Positions 54,904 through 64,000 of a stretch of DNA of 64,000 bases are shown here, in pieces. Positions within the stretch are counted from its first letter, which is position 1. Each line of letters opens with the position of its first letter. The position numbers were made by a program, and so were the translations under genes. The DNA is taken from positions 1 through 64,000 of the forward strand of contig NZ_JAAVJI010000009.1 of assembly GCF_012033695.1 (NCBI RefSeq), read 5' to 3'. Under the pieces are notes generated by a model. It made no database searches and had not been told where the DNA came from. It saw nothing but the letters and a program-made list of their open reading frames with translations. The DNA comes from Pseudomonas quercus (GTDB lineage Bacteria > Pseudomonadota > Gammaproteobacteria > Pseudomonadales > Pseudomonadaceae).

Positions 54904-56919
54904 ATGCCCAGCGTTATCACCCCTGCCCAGCTTGACTGGGATGAAAACGGCCAGCCTGTGTCACAGGCCTTCGGCGACGTGTATTTTTCCAGCCAGGCGG
55001 CCATGGAAGAAACACGCTATGTGTTCCTGGAGCAGAACCAGCTGGCGTCGCGCTTCAGTGCATTGCCCTGCGGCCATTGCCTGGTGATTGGCGAAACCGG
55101 CTTTGGGACGGGCCTTAATTTCCTGGCCGCCTGGCAGTTGTTCGATACCACCGCACCGCCCGGCACGCGGCTGCACTTTATCAGTACCGAAAAGTACCCG
55201 CTTGCCCTGGCTGATCTTACCCGCGCGCTGGCCCTCTGGCCCTTCCTGGCGCATTGGGCCGAGCAACTGCTGGCCGCCTACCGGGCTATTCATGCCGGGA
55301 TGCAACGGCTGGTGTTTGACGAGGGCCGCGTGACCCTCACCTTGTTGATAGGTGACGCGCAAACTGAGCTGAGCCAGCTTGAGGGCCGCGTCCATGCCTG
55401 GTTCCTGGACGGCTTCGCGCCTGCCAAAAACCCGGACATGTGGACCGACGCCCTGTTTGCCGAGGTTGCCCGCCTTTCTGCCGAAGGCACCACACTGGGC
55501 ACCTTCAGCGCTGCCGGGGCCGTGCGCCGTGGCTTGAAAGCCGTTGGGTTCAAGATGAAACGGCTGCCTGGGCAAGGCAAGAAATGGGAAATCATGCGCG
55601 GCGAGTTCATCACGCCATCTGCGCCGGTGGGTGCGCCACCACCTTCCCCGTCCAAGCCCTGGTTCGACTACCCGCCACCCGTGGCAGGTGAACGTAAGGC
55701 CCTGGTGATCGGTGCAGGGCTGGCCGGTTGTGCCACGGCTTTCAGCCTGGCCGCCAGAGGCTGGAAGGTAACCGTGCTGGAGCGTCACAGCGGCCTGGCT
55801 CAGGAAGCCTCCGGAAACCCTCAGGGCGTGTTGTACCTCAAGCTGTCGGCCCATGGCACAGCCCTGTCCCAGCTGATCGTTAGCGGTTTTGGCTATACCC
55901 GTCGCTTGCTTGAGCGGCTGCAACAGGGCACGGCCTGGGATGGCTGTGGCGTATTGCAGCTGGCTAGCACTGCAGCAGAGGGCCAGCGCCAGCATACCCT
56001 GGCCAGTGCCTTCGCCCCCGGCTTGCTGCGCCTGGTAACGCCGGCACAAGCCAGCGAACTGGCCGGCGTACCGGTGCCCAACGGCGGCTTGTATTTCCCT
56101 GAAGGTGGCTGGGTTCACCCCCCCGCCCTCTGCGCCCTAATGGCCGCCCACCCGAACATTGGGCTGGTTACCCATCAGCACGTGCTGCGCCTTGAACAGG
56201 TAGCGCAGGGCTGGCAGGTGTGGAGCGCAACCGAACGGCTGGCCAGTGCCCCTGTGGTGGTGCTGGCCTGTGCGGAACAGGTGCAGGCGTTCGAGCCTAC
56301 CGCTACCCTGCCGCTCAAGGCGATTCGCGGCCAGATCACCCGCCTGCCGGCCACCGATACCAGCCGGGCCTTGAAAGCCGTGGTATGTGCCGAAGGCTAC
56401 GTAGCCCCTGCACGGCTGGGCGAACACACCCTCGGGGCCAGCTTCGACTTCAACCGGCTAGACCGCGAGCCAAGCGTAGCCGAACACACGCATAACCTGG
56501 CCTTGCTCGACGATATTTCGCCTGACTTGGCCCAGCGCCTGGCCCCAGCCAGTGCCGAACAGTTGCAAGGGCGGGTTGGCCTGCGCTGCACCAGCCCTGA
56601 TTACCTGCCCGTTGTAGGGCCTGTCGCTGACCCTGAGGCGTTCGACGCTGCCTATGCCCAGCTTCGCCGTAACGCACGGGCCACCTGTGATGAACCCTGC
56701 CCATGGCTGCCCGGCCTTTACGTAAACAGTGGCCATGGTTCACGTGGTTTGATCACGGCGCCGTTGTCCGGTGAACTGATTGCCGCCTGGCTGGAGCGTG
56801 AACCCTTGCCGCTACCACGGCCGGTAGCCGACGCCTGCCACCCGAATCGGTTTGGGGTGCGGGCGTTGTCCAAAGGCAAGGCAAGCCCGCCAAAACGGGC
56901 CGGCCTGGACGGCCGCTGA
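54904..56919 (+). CDS. mnmC: Bifunctional tRNA modification enzyme MnmC
   Basis: 671 residues. The N-terminal SAM-dependent methyltransferase (about 1-245; VIGETGFGTGLNF, WFLDGFAPAKNPDMW) performs the last methylation to mnm5s2U. The C-terminal FAD oxidase (from about 260; ALVIGAGLAGCATAFSLAARGWKV) removes the carboxymethyl group of cmnm5s2U34. The final segment VNSGHGSRGLITAPL is the usual closing FAD motif. Both halves are intact. Confidence 0.95.
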   Translation: MPSVITPAQLDWDENGQPVSQAFGDVYFSSQAAMEETRYVFLEQNQLASRFSALPCGHCLVIGETGFGTGLNFLAAWQLFDTTAPPGTRLHFISTEKYPLALADLTRALALWPFLAHWAEQLLAAYRAIHAGMQRLVFDEGRVTLTLLIGDAQTELSQLEGRVHAWFLDGFAPAKNPDMWTDALFAEVARLSAEGTTLGTFSAAGAVRRGLKAVGFKMKRLPGQGKKWEIMRGEFITPSAPVGAPPPSPSKPWFDYPPPVAGERKALVIGAGLAGCATAFSLAARGWKVTVLERHSGLAQEASGNPQGVLYLKLSAHGTALSQLIVSGFGYTRRLLERLQQGTAWDGCGVLQLASTAAEGQRQHTLASAFAPGLLRLVTPAQASELAGVPVPNGGLYFPEGGWVHPPALCALMAAHPNIGLVTHQHVLRLEQVAQGWQVWSATERLASAPVVVLACAEQVQAFEPTATLPLKAIRGQITRLPATDTSRALKAVVCAEGYVAPARLGEHTLGASFDFNRLDREPSVAEHTHNLALLDDISPDLAQRLAPASAEQLQGRVGLRCTSPDYLPVVGPVADPEAFDAAYAQLRRNARATCDEPCPWLPGLYVNSGHGSRGLITAPLSGELIAAWLEREPLPLPRPVADACHPNRFGVRALSKGKASPPKRAGLDGR

Positions 56920-57025
56920 TTGTTACGCTTCAGATTCTACCGAAGCGGCCGATACCTTAAGGCGAAGTAGGGCTTTTTGATACCGAACGAGCACCTACTC
57001 AAAGGCCTATAGCGGAAGACACTGT

Positions 57026-58804
57026 ATGATCCAGCCAATGCCCATGCCCACGAACGAGGCAGCGCGCTTGCAGCGTGTGGCAGACCTGTGCCTGCTTGAA
57101 GGCACTACGGATCCGGTGTTCGAACATATCGTTGAATTGGTGCAAGACTATTTCGATGCACCCATCGCCCTGATCTCGATTCTTGAAGAACAGCGCCAGT
57201 GGTTCAAGGCCCGCCGTGGCCTGGGCGTGGCGGGCACAGCTCGCGACATTTCCTTCTGTACCCACACCATTCTGTCCAAAGAACTGTTCGTGGTGCCCAA
57301 CGCGCTGGCAGATGAGCGTTTCAAGGGCAACCCCCTGGTGACAGGCAACCCGGATATCCGCTTTTACGCAGGGGTACCACTGACCACCCAGGACGGCCTT
57401 GGTTTAGGTAGCCTGTGCGTGATTGACACCGTGCCAAGGCCCCCGTTGACGCCCCGAGAGGAAGACGCCCTACGCAATTTCGGCGCGCTGGTGATGCACC
57501 GTATCGACAGCCTGCGAGACCTGGCTTTTCGTGATCAACAAACCGGCCTGCTCAACCGCCTACGGTTGGAGGAAGACATTGGCAGCCGTCGCGGTCAGCA
57601 GCCCCATTCGCTGGTGGCTGTGGACATGGTGTCCCCACAGATGCTCAACGATATCGTCAAGGCGTTGGGCTACCAGTTCTCCCAGGAGCTGATGGTTAGC
57701 ATGCATGCCGAATTGGCCTTGCTGCTGCCCGACGTCACAGCCATCTACCGAATAAGCCAGACACGCTTTGGCTTCTTTCTGGTGGGCCATCGCAATGATG
57801 CCAATGACGACGTGTTCAGCCGCATCACCCAACGCTTCAAGCGCCCCCTGATGTGCAGCGGCATTCCTATCCAGACCCAGATCGGGATTGGTGCCATCGA
57901 GTTGACCCAAGGCCAGGCCAGCCTGCCGGACTGGTTGCGCATGGTCGTGAGCGCGTCTGATGACGCCCGCACAAAAGGGACCGGCTGGGCGTGGTACGAA
58001 CCGGGGCTGGCACGCGCCCAGCAGCGTGCGTTCATGCTGTTAAGCGCGCTGGCACAGGCACTTCAAGGGGCGGAGCAGTTACGCCTGGCCTACCAGCCCC
58101 GCTTCGATGCGCAAACGGGTGCCCTGCTATCAGTGGAGGCGTTGCTGCGCTGGGAGCACCCCTTCCTGGGTGCGGTGAGCCCCGCCGAGTTCATTCCACT
58201 GGCCGAGCGCACGTCCATGATCCGGCCTCTGAGCCTGTGGGTGATTCGCCAGGCGGTGGTGCAAGCCGCTCATTGGCACCACCAGGGGCGAAGCCTGAAA
58301 ATGTCGGTGAACGTGTCCGCCGAGGACCTGGACGGCGCAGCGTTCACAGACAGCCTGCTGGGCCTGCTGACCGACGCCGGCCTGCCCCCTCGCCTGCTGG
58401 AACTGGAATTTACCGAGAGTGCCTTGTGCCAGAGCCCGGAGCTGGTGCGCGAGCAACTGGAGCGATTGCGCGAAGTCGGTATCGACGTGGCCATCGACGA
58501 CTTCGGTACCGGCTACAGCAATTGGACGTACCTGCGCCAATTACCGGCTACGGCGGTAAAGCTGGACCGGTCGCTGATCTGCAACATCAGCAATGACGAA
58601 CGCAACCGCCGCCTGGTGGAAACCCTGATCGACCTGGGCCTGCGCCTGGGCTACCGCATTGTGGCCGAAGGCATCGAGTGCGCCGAAACACTGGAAGTAC
58701 TGCGCAAGGCCGGGTGCCATGAAGTACAGGGCTTCTTGCTGGCACGGCCTATGGAGCTAGAGGCGTTGGAGGTGTGGCGGGAAGGTGTGATTGGTATCGA
58801 CTAA
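57026..58804 (+). CDS. GAF-GGDEF(degenerate)-EAL c-di-GMP phosphodiesterase
   Basis: 592 residues, soluble. A GAF domain (about 20-165; ISFCTHTILSKELFVVPNA, GVPLTTQDGLGLGSLCVID) leads. The GGDEF domain has lost its signature (the site reads SQTRFGFFLV), so it cannot make c-di-GMP. The EAL domain is complete: SVEALLRWEHP, NVSAEDL, ELEFTESALC, IDDFGTGYSNWTYLR and VAEGIECAE. It should therefore degrade c-di-GMP under control of the GAF sensor. The ligand is unknown. It stands alone. Confidence 0.88.
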   Translation: MIQPMPMPTNEAARLQRVADLCLLEGTTDPVFEHIVELVQDYFDAPIALISILEEQRQWFKARRGLGVAGTARDISFCTHTILSKELFVVPNALADERFKGNPLVTGNPDIRFYAGVPLTTQDGLGLGSLCVIDTVPRPPLTPREEDALRNFGALVMHRIDSLRDLAFRDQQTGLLNRLRLEEDIGSRRGQQPHSLVAVDMVSPQMLNDIVKALGYQFSQELMVSMHAELALLLPDVTAIYRISQTRFGFFLVGHRNDANDDVFSRITQRFKRPLMCSGIPIQTQIGIGAIELTQGQASLPDWLRMVVSASDDARTKGTGWAWYEPGLARAQQRAFMLLSALAQALQGAEQLRLAYQPRFDAQTGALLSVEALLRWEHPFLGAVSPAEFIPLAERTSMIRPLSLWVIRQAVVQAAHWHHQGRSLKMSVNVSAEDLDGAAFTDSLLGLLTDAGLPPRLLELEFTESALCQSPELVREQLERLREVGIDVAIDDFGTGYSNWTYLRQLPATAVKLDRSLICNISNDERNRRLVETLIDLGLRLGYRIVAEGIECAETLEVLRKAGCHEVQGFLLARPMELEALEVWREGVIGID

Positions 58805-59162
58805 CTGCAGGGTTTGCAGCAGTTCAACATTCGCCCACTGCGTGAGCTCCCACAGGTTCGCGTACGTGCAAAACCCTGTGGGACCTGGCGCAGCCAGGGA
58901 ACGGACTTCACCACGCCTAACCCTCACAGCCCGCCTGCATCACCAGCAAACAGGCATGGTTGAGCGCTTCAAACGGAACGATCCCCCCCACCTGGCCTCC
59001 AACCCCCCAAGCCCCTGACAGCGCACCGCGACTGGCAGGGCCACCTGCGCTACTGGCTGACCATGCCGTGTGCGATTGGCTCGCCTGGTTCATTCAAAGG
59101 CCAGGCACAAGGCCCGCACGCCCCCAGTAGCGCCCAACCTTGATAAAGAAGGTTCAAGCTAC
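58805..59162. other. Leader region of the NAGGN operon with a REP doublet
   Basis: 358 bases. TCCCACAG (58848-58855) and CTGTGGGA (58876-58883) are inverted, and CCTGGC-GCA-GCCAGG (58884-58898) forms the REP-type hairpin after the second, so two REP cores face each other. They follow the phosphodiesterase gene and may end its message. The rest should contain the NAGGN promoter; no clear sigma-70 or sigma-38 elements can be named. Confidence 0.55.
59136..59154 (+). promoter_or_regulatory. Small hairpin over the asnO ribosome-binding site
   Basis: AACCTT (59136-59141) and AAGGTT (59149-59154) pair around GATAAAG and include the only Shine-Dalgarno-like AAGG before the ATG at 59163. It could set translation. 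A very similar CTTGATAAAGAAG block precedes ihfB on the other strand. Confidence 0.4.
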
Positions 59163-60935
59163 ATGTGTGGAATCGCAGGAGAGTTTCGATTCGATCAGCA
59201 GCCCGCCGACCTGGGCGCCGTCGAACGCATTACCCACAGCCTCGCACCGCGGGGCCCGGACGCGTGGGGCTTCCATAGCCAGGGGCCGATTGCCTTCGGC
59301 CACCGCCGCCTGAAAATCATGGACCTGTCCGACTGCTCTGCGCAGCCAATGGTGGACGGCCAGCTAGGCCTGGCGCTGGCCTTCAATGGCGCCATCTACA
59401 ACTACCCCGAATTGCGCAAGGAACTGGAAGCCCTGGGCTATAGCTTCTATTCCGAGGGCGACACCGAAGTCCTGCTCAAGGGCTACCACGCCTGGGGCGA
59501 GGCCATGCTGCCCAAGCTCAATGGCATGTTCGCCTTTGCCGTGTGGGAACGAGATAACCAACGTCTGTTCATTGCCCGGGACCGCCTGGGTGTGAAGCCG
59601 TTGTACCTGTCCCGAACCGGCCAACGCCTGCGCTTTGCCTCTACCCTGCCCGCCCTGCTCAAAGGCGGCGACATCGACCCCATGCTGGACCCCGTGGGCC
59701 TGAACCACTACCTGAACTTCCATGCGGTGGTGCCAGCGCCACGCACCCTCCTGGCTAACGTGCAGAAGCTACCGGCCGCGACCTGGTTGCGTATCGAAGC
59801 CGATGGCACCACTGAGGAAAAGGTCTGGTGGACGCTGCCCTACGGCCCCACCGCCGAAGAAAGCACGCTTAACCTCGAAGGCTGGGTGGACCGCGTATTA
59901 GAGTCCACGCGCGAGGCCGTGGCCATACGCCAACGCGCGGCCGTGGACGTGGGTGTGCTGCTGTCCGGTGGGGTGGATTCCAGCCTGCTCGTGGGCTTGC
60001 TGCGTGAAGCCGGGGTCGACAACTTGCTCACCTTCTCCATCGGCTTCGACGACGCCGGTGGCGAACGCGGCAATGAATTCGAATACTCGGACCTGATCGC
60101 CAAGCACTACGGCACCCAGCACCACCAGTTGCGCATCGCCGAGCACGAGATTATCGAGCAGTTACCGGCGGCGTTCCGGGCCATGAGCGAGCCTATGGTG
60201 AGCCACGACTGTATTGCCTTTTACCTGTTGTCCCGGGAGGTTGCACGGCACTGCAAGGTGGTGCAAAGCGGCCAAGGGGCAGACGAGCTGTTTGCCGGCT
60301 ATCACTGGTATCCCCAGGTGGACGGCGCCAGCGACCCCTACGCCGCCTATCGCGAGGCGTTCTTCGACCGCGACTATGCCGACTACGCGGACACTGTTCA
60401 GCCTAAATGGCGGCTGGACCATGATGCAGCGGGTGACTTCGTGCGCGAACATTTCGCCATGCCAGGTGCCAATGCTGCTGTAGACAAAGCACTGCGCCTG
60501 GACAGCACGGTGATGCTGGTGGAAGACCCTGTCAAACGGGTGGACAACATGACCATGGCATGGGGCTTGGAAGCGCGTACCCCCTTCCTGGACTACCGCC
60601 TGGTGGAACTGTCGGCCCGTGTACCTGGCCAGTTCAAGTTGCCCAACGGCGGCAAGCACGTGCTCAAGGAAGCCGCACGCCGGGTGATCCCCAGCGAAGT
60701 GATCGACCGCAAGAAAGGCTACTTCCCAGTGCCTGGCCTCAAGCACCTGGAAGGCGCCACCTTGGGCTGGGTGCGTGACCTGTTGCTGGACGGCAGCCAG
60801 GACCGTGGCCTGTTCAACCCTGCACGCGTGGAGGCATTGCTGGCCAACCCCACAGGCCAACTCACCCCGCTGCGAGGTTCCAAACTGTGGCAGCTGGCGG
60901 CACTGAACCTGTGGCTCAGTGAACAAGGAATCTGA
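59163..60935 (+). CDS. asnO: N-acetylglutaminylglutamine amidotransferase
   Basis: Asparagine-synthase-type amidotransferase, 590 residues, that converts the dipeptide to the amide NAGGN, an osmoprotectant. The N-terminal cysteine (M-C-G-I-A-G) is the glutaminase nucleophile. The glutaminase domain runs to about 200 (RGPDAWG, GHRRL, FNGAIYNY). The synthase domain carries the PP-loop VLLSGGVDSSLL near 268 and SGQGADELFAGYHWY. Start at 59163 is fixed by the need for Cys2. The next gene follows after three bases. Confidence 0.94.
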   Translation: MCGIAGEFRFDQQPADLGAVERITHSLAPRGPDAWGFHSQGPIAFGHRRLKIMDLSDCSAQPMVDGQLGLALAFNGAIYNYPELRKELEALGYSFYSEGDTEVLLKGYHAWGEAMLPKLNGMFAFAVWERDNQRLFIARDRLGVKPLYLSRTGQRLRFASTLPALLKGGDIDPMLDPVGLNHYLNFHAVVPAPRTLLANVQKLPAATWLRIEADGTTEEKVWWTLPYGPTAEESTLNLEGWVDRVLESTREAVAIRQRAAVDVGVLLSGGVDSSLLVGLLREAGVDNLLTFSIGFDDAGGERGNEFEYSDLIAKHYGTQHHQLRIAEHEIIEQLPAAFRAMSEPMVSHDCIAFYLLSREVARHCKVVQSGQGADELFAGYHWYPQVDGASDPYAAYREAFFDRDYADYADTVQPKWRLDHDAAGDFVREHFAMPGANAAVDKALRLDSTVMLVEDPVKRVDNMTMAWGLEARTPFLDYRLVELSARVPGQFKLPNGGKHVLKEAARRVIPSEVIDRKKGYFPVPGLKHLEGATLGWVRDLLLDGSQDRGLFNPARVEALLANPTGQLTPLRGSKLWQLAALNLWLSEQGI

Positions 60936-60938
60936 CCG

Positions 60939-62684
60939 ATGAAAGCCCATTCACATTCGGTAAGCCAACGCCTGCAACGGGGCCAGCCACCCTCCTACGA
61001 GCGGCTGCAAGCCATGTGCGCGGAGGATGGCTTGCCTATGGCCGGCACACCACGGCCCTTACACTGTGGCTGGGGCCGGTTGCTGATGGGCCATACGTGG
61101 CCAACCCCCCAGGCCCTGGCCACCACATTGTTGGAGGAAAGCCCAGGGCAGCGCGATATTGCCCTGTATGTGGCCGCGCCCCAGCAGGTGTTGGCCCAAG
61201 CACCGCAGCAGCTGTTTCTGGACCCCTCTGACACCCTTCGCCTCTGGTTCACCGACTACCGCCCAGCCCAGCGTGTTTTCCGTGGTTTCCGGATTCGCCG
61301 AGCCTGCACCGAGCAGGACTGGGAAGCCATCAACCATTTGTACCGCAAGCGCCGCATGTTACCCGTGGACCCCGCGCAACTCACACCACGCCACCAAGGT
61401 GGCCCGGTGTATTGGCTGGCGGAGGACGAAACGGACGGCAGCGTGATCGGGAGCGTGATGGGCTTGAACCATCGCAAGGCCTTCCACGACCCGGAGGGCG
61501 GCAGCAGCCTGTGGTGCCTGGCTGTGGACCCGCGCTGCACGCGCCCCGGCGTGGGTGAAGTATTGGTCCGCCATTTGGTGGAGCACTTCATGAGCCGGGG
61601 CCTGGCCTTCCTGGACCTGTCCGTGATGCACGACAACCGCCTGGCCAAGAACCTTTACGCGAAGCTGGGCTTCCGTACCCTTCCCACCTTCGCTGTGAAG
61701 TGCAAGAACAGCATCAACCAGAAGCTGTTCCTGGGCCCCGGCCCGGCCGGTGACCTGAACCCCTATGCGCGGATTATCGTAGACGAGGCCTACCGCCGTG
61801 GCATTGAGGTGCAGGTGGATGACGCCGAGCATGGCCTGTTTACCCTCAGCCACGCCGGGCGCAAAATCCGCTGCCGCGAGTCGCTGTCCGACCTCACCAG
61901 TTCCATCAGTGTGATGCTGTGCCAGGACAAAAGCCTGACCCACAAGGTGCTGTCTGCGGCAGGGTTGTCCTTGCCCGCTCAGATGCTGGCAGGCAGTGCG
62001 GACGACAACCAGGACTTCCTCGAAGAACACGGCCGTGTGGTGGTCAAGCCACTGGACGGCGAACAAGGTCTTGGCGTGGCGGTGGACCTGACTACCCTTG
62101 AAGACGTACAGGCGGCTATCGACGTTGCCCGCCAGTACGACAGCCAAGTATTGCTAGAGAGCTTCCACGAAGGGGCCGACCTGCGCGTGGTGGTGATCGG
62201 TTTTGAAGTGGTCGCCGCTGCTATCCGGCGCCCGGCGCAGATCAAGGGTAACGGCCAGCACACGGTACGGGAATTGATCGAAGCCCAAAGCCGTCGGCGC
62301 CAGGCGGCCACCGGTGGGGAAAGCCGTATTCCCCTGGACCGCGAAACCGAGCGCACCGTGCAGGCTGCAGGCTTTGAATACGAGAGCGTGTTGGAGGACG
62401 GCCACACCCTGGTGGTGCGCAAAGCCGCCAACCTGCACACGGGCGGCCACCTGGAAGACGTGACTGACACGCTTCACCCGGTACTGCGCAACGCGGCCAT
62501 TACCGCGGCCCGCGCACTGGACATCCCCGTGGTGGGCGTGGACCTGCTGGTGCCTGCCGCTGACCAGCCGGATTATGTGTTTATCGAAGCCAATGAGCGT
62601 GTGGGCCTGGCCAACCACGAGCCCCGCCCTACGGCGGAACGCTTCGTGGATTTGCTGTTCCCACATATACAACCCGCACGCTGA
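60939..62684 (+). CDS. ngg: N-acetylglutaminylglutamine synthetase (GNAT + ATP-grasp)
   Basis: 581 residues joining two enzymes. A GNAT acetyltransferase (about 100-265; LWCLAVDPRCTRPGVGEVLVRHLVEHF, then LSVMHDNRLAKNLYAKLGF) makes the N-acetyl group. An ATP-grasp ligase (about 300-575; VVVKPLDGEQGLGVAVDL, DLRVVVIGFEVVAAAIRRPA, IEANERVGLANHEP) forms the dipeptide bond. Together with asnO it makes NAGGN from two glutamines. This fused form is the known one in Sinorhizobium and Pseudomonas. Confidence 0.94.
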   Translation: MKAHSHSVSQRLQRGQPPSYERLQAMCAEDGLPMAGTPRPLHCGWGRLLMGHTWPTPQALATTLLEESPGQRDIALYVAAPQQVLAQAPQQLFLDPSDTLRLWFTDYRPAQRVFRGFRIRRACTEQDWEAINHLYRKRRMLPVDPAQLTPRHQGGPVYWLAEDETDGSVIGSVMGLNHRKAFHDPEGGSSLWCLAVDPRCTRPGVGEVLVRHLVEHFMSRGLAFLDLSVMHDNRLAKNLYAKLGFRTLPTFAVKCKNSINQKLFLGPGPAGDLNPYARIIVDEAYRRGIEVQVDDAEHGLFTLSHAGRKIRCRESLSDLTSSISVMLCQDKSLTHKVLSAAGLSLPAQMLAGSADDNQDFLEEHGRVVVKPLDGEQGLGVAVDLTTLEDVQAAIDVARQYDSQVLLESFHEGADLRVVVIGFEVVAAAIRRPAQIKGNGQHTVRELIEAQSRRRQAATGGESRIPLDRETERTVQAAGFEYESVLEDGHTLVVRKAANLHTGGHLEDVTDTLHPVLRNAAITAARALDIPVVGVDLLVPAADQPDYVFIEANERVGLANHEPRPTAERFVDLLFPHIQPAR

Positions 62685-62775
62685 CCCCCTGCCCGTTTTC
62701 AGCGGGCATCAACGGGCCTGAGGGCGCTAACCGGCGCTCACTGGCCTGCCTTACGTATCCCCGAGGAGCCTAACG

Positions 62776-63951
62776 ATGTCGAACATCCCCGAGCCGGATA
62801 TGGATTATCTGCGCAAGGTGCTGCTGGAAATGCTCGCCATTCCCAGCCCTACTGGTTTCACCGATACCATTGTGCGCTATGTGGCGGAGTGCCTTGAAAG
62901 CCTGGGTATCCCCTATGAACTCACCCGTCGCGGCACGCTGCGTGCCACCCTCAAAGGCAAACGCAGCTCCCCCGACCGCGCAGTGTCTTCGCACTTGGAT
63001 ACCATCGGCGCCATTGTGCGCGTGATTCAGGACAATGGCCGCCTGGGCCTGGCGCCTGTAGGGTGCTGGTCCAGCCGGTTTGCCGAAGGCAGCCGCGTGA
63101 GCGTATTCACCGATAGCGGTATTGTGCGCGGCAGCGTGCTGCCGTTGATGGCCTCCGGGCATGCGTACAATACGGCCATCGACGAAATGCCGGTGACCTG
63201 GGACCACGTGGAACTACGCCTGGATGCCTATTCCTCCACACGTGCAGACGCCGAAACCCTTGGCGTGAATGTGGGCGACTTCGTGGCTTTCGACCCCCTG
63301 CCCGAATTCACGGAAAGCGGGCACATCAGCGCTCGCCACCTGGACGATAAAGCCGGCGTGGCTGCGGTACTGGCTGCGTTGAAGGCCATTGTGGACAGCG
63401 GTGCCGAGCCCCTGATCGACTGCCACCCTATCTTTACCATTACCGAAGAAACAGGCTCGGGCGCTGCGGGGGCCTTGCCTTGGGACGTGAGTGAATTCGT
63501 AGGCGTGGACATTGCCCCGGTCGCCCCAGGGCAGCAGTCCAGCGAACACGCCGTGAGCGTGGCCATGCAGGACTCCAGTGGCCCCTATGACTATCACCTG
63601 TCCCGTCACCTGTTGAAGCTGGGAACAGAGCATGACCTGCCCATGCGCCGGGACCTGTTCCGCTATTACTACAGCGACGCGCATTCCGCTGTGAATGCAG
63701 GCAATGACGTGCGTGCAGCGCTGCTGGCCTTCGGGTGCGACGCCACCCATGGCTACGAGCGCACGCACATCGACAGCCTGGGCGCACTAAGCCGCTTGCT
63801 GACGGCCTACATGCTCAGCCCGCCTGTGTTTGCCAGCGATGCTGACCCGGCCAGTGCCTCGTTGAGCAAGTTCAGCAAACAGATCGAGCATGAGGCCCAT
63901 ATGGAAAGCGATACCCGGGTGCCCGCCGTGGACGAACTGGTTGGCAAGTAA
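62776..63951 (+). CDS. M42-family peptidase of the NAGGN system
   Basis: 391 residues, metallo-aminopeptidase fold. Metal and catalytic residues: SSHLDTIGAIV (H-x-D), ARHLDDKAGVAAV (bridging D), FTITEETGSGAAG (E-E), GVDIAPV and the terminal histidine in ATHGYERTHIDSL. It is always the third gene of the NAGGN trio, thought to degrade or process the dipeptide; its role is not proved. GAGGAG before the ATG. The terminator lies just after it. Confidence 0.92.
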   Translation: MSNIPEPDMDYLRKVLLEMLAIPSPTGFTDTIVRYVAECLESLGIPYELTRRGTLRATLKGKRSSPDRAVSSHLDTIGAIVRVIQDNGRLGLAPVGCWSSRFAEGSRVSVFTDSGIVRGSVLPLMASGHAYNTAIDEMPVTWDHVELRLDAYSSTRADAETLGVNVGDFVAFDPLPEFTESGHISARHLDDKAGVAAVLAALKAIVDSGAEPLIDCHPIFTITEETGSGAAGALPWDVSEFVGVDIAPVAPGQQSSEHAVSVAMQDSSGPYDYHLSRHLLKLGTEHDLPMRRDLFRYYYSDAHSAVNAGNDVRAALLAFGCDATHGYERTHIDSLGALSRLLTAYMLSPPVFASDADPASASLSKFSKQIEHEAHMESDTRVPAVDELVGK

Positions 63952-63959
63952 CCCTTCAA

Positions 63960-64000
63960 GGCGCCCGGCAGTACGGTAAGCTGGGCGCCACTTTATTTTT
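63960..64000 (+). terminator. Intrinsic terminator of the NAGGN operon
   Basis: GGCGCCCGGC (63960-63969) pairs with GCTGGGCGCC (63980-63989), ten pairs with one G-T, followed by TTTATTTTT up to the window end. This is a standard strong rho-independent terminator 8 bases after the peptidase stop. Confidence 0.88.

Noticed and set aside
54961..56118. 385-codon frame antisense to mnmC
   Set aside because: It shadows the conserved MnmC frame and has no motif.

Overview
The window looks like the chromosome of a Pseudomonas, probably of the P. putida/P. fluorescens lineage. The evidence is conserved gene order rather than any marker gene: gyrA-serC-pheA-tyrA-cmk-rpsA...ihfB-lapA; mtnA / MTA deaminase-ubiG-mupP-yciK; the three-gene N-acetylglutaminylglutamine amide (NAGGN) osmolyte set; and scattered Pseudomonas-type REP hairpins carrying the CCTGTGGGA core. 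No rRNA, tRNA or CRISPR array was seen.

Layout. 1-1 kb: the tail of an IS3-family element that interrupts a 95-bp tandem repeat array. 1-17 kb: housekeeping genes (cysS, glnS, ppiB, lpxH, prmB, folE, pyrF, a FabF-like synthase, a ComEA-like protein, a lactonase) mixed with small conserved proteins, followed by a 157-bp MITE-like element. 17.5-20.8 kb: remains of a surface-polysaccharide locus, namely a truncated and frameshifted wbpM-type dehydratase, a hexapeptide acetyltransferase and a beta-CASP nuclease. 21-22 kb: a small lipoprotein, lapA and ihfB.

22.5-31.5 kb is the main accessory region. It is an AT-richer, tightly overlapping eight-gene minus-strand operon inserted between rpsA and ihfB. 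It encodes a two-domain nucleotidyltransferase (interrupted by one in-frame TAG), a GtrA flippase-like protein, a GT2 glycosyltransferase, a GDPD-like phosphodiesterase, a membrane GT-C-like protein fused to a uridine-kinase-like P-loop domain, a HAD phosphatase, a class II aldolase and a second large membrane protein. I infer that it makes and transfers an activated small polyol or sugar onto a surface glycan. I do not recognise it as a described pathway, and it is my candidate for an undescribed system.

31.7-45 kb: the rpsA-cmk-tyrA-pheA-serC-gyrA block, in which TyrA lacks the fused EPSP-synthase (AroA) domain usual in Pseudomonas, then methionine salvage, ubiquinone and muropeptide recycling genes. 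45-59 kb: a PqqC/TenA-like protein, two c-di-GMP enzymes, a DsbA-like protein, trhO, bolA, fumC, pap and mnmC. 59-64 kb: the NAGGN operon (amidotransferase, dipeptide synthetase, M42 peptidase), closed by a strong terminator at the window edge.

All gene calls come from reading the sequence and recalling families. No database search was run.
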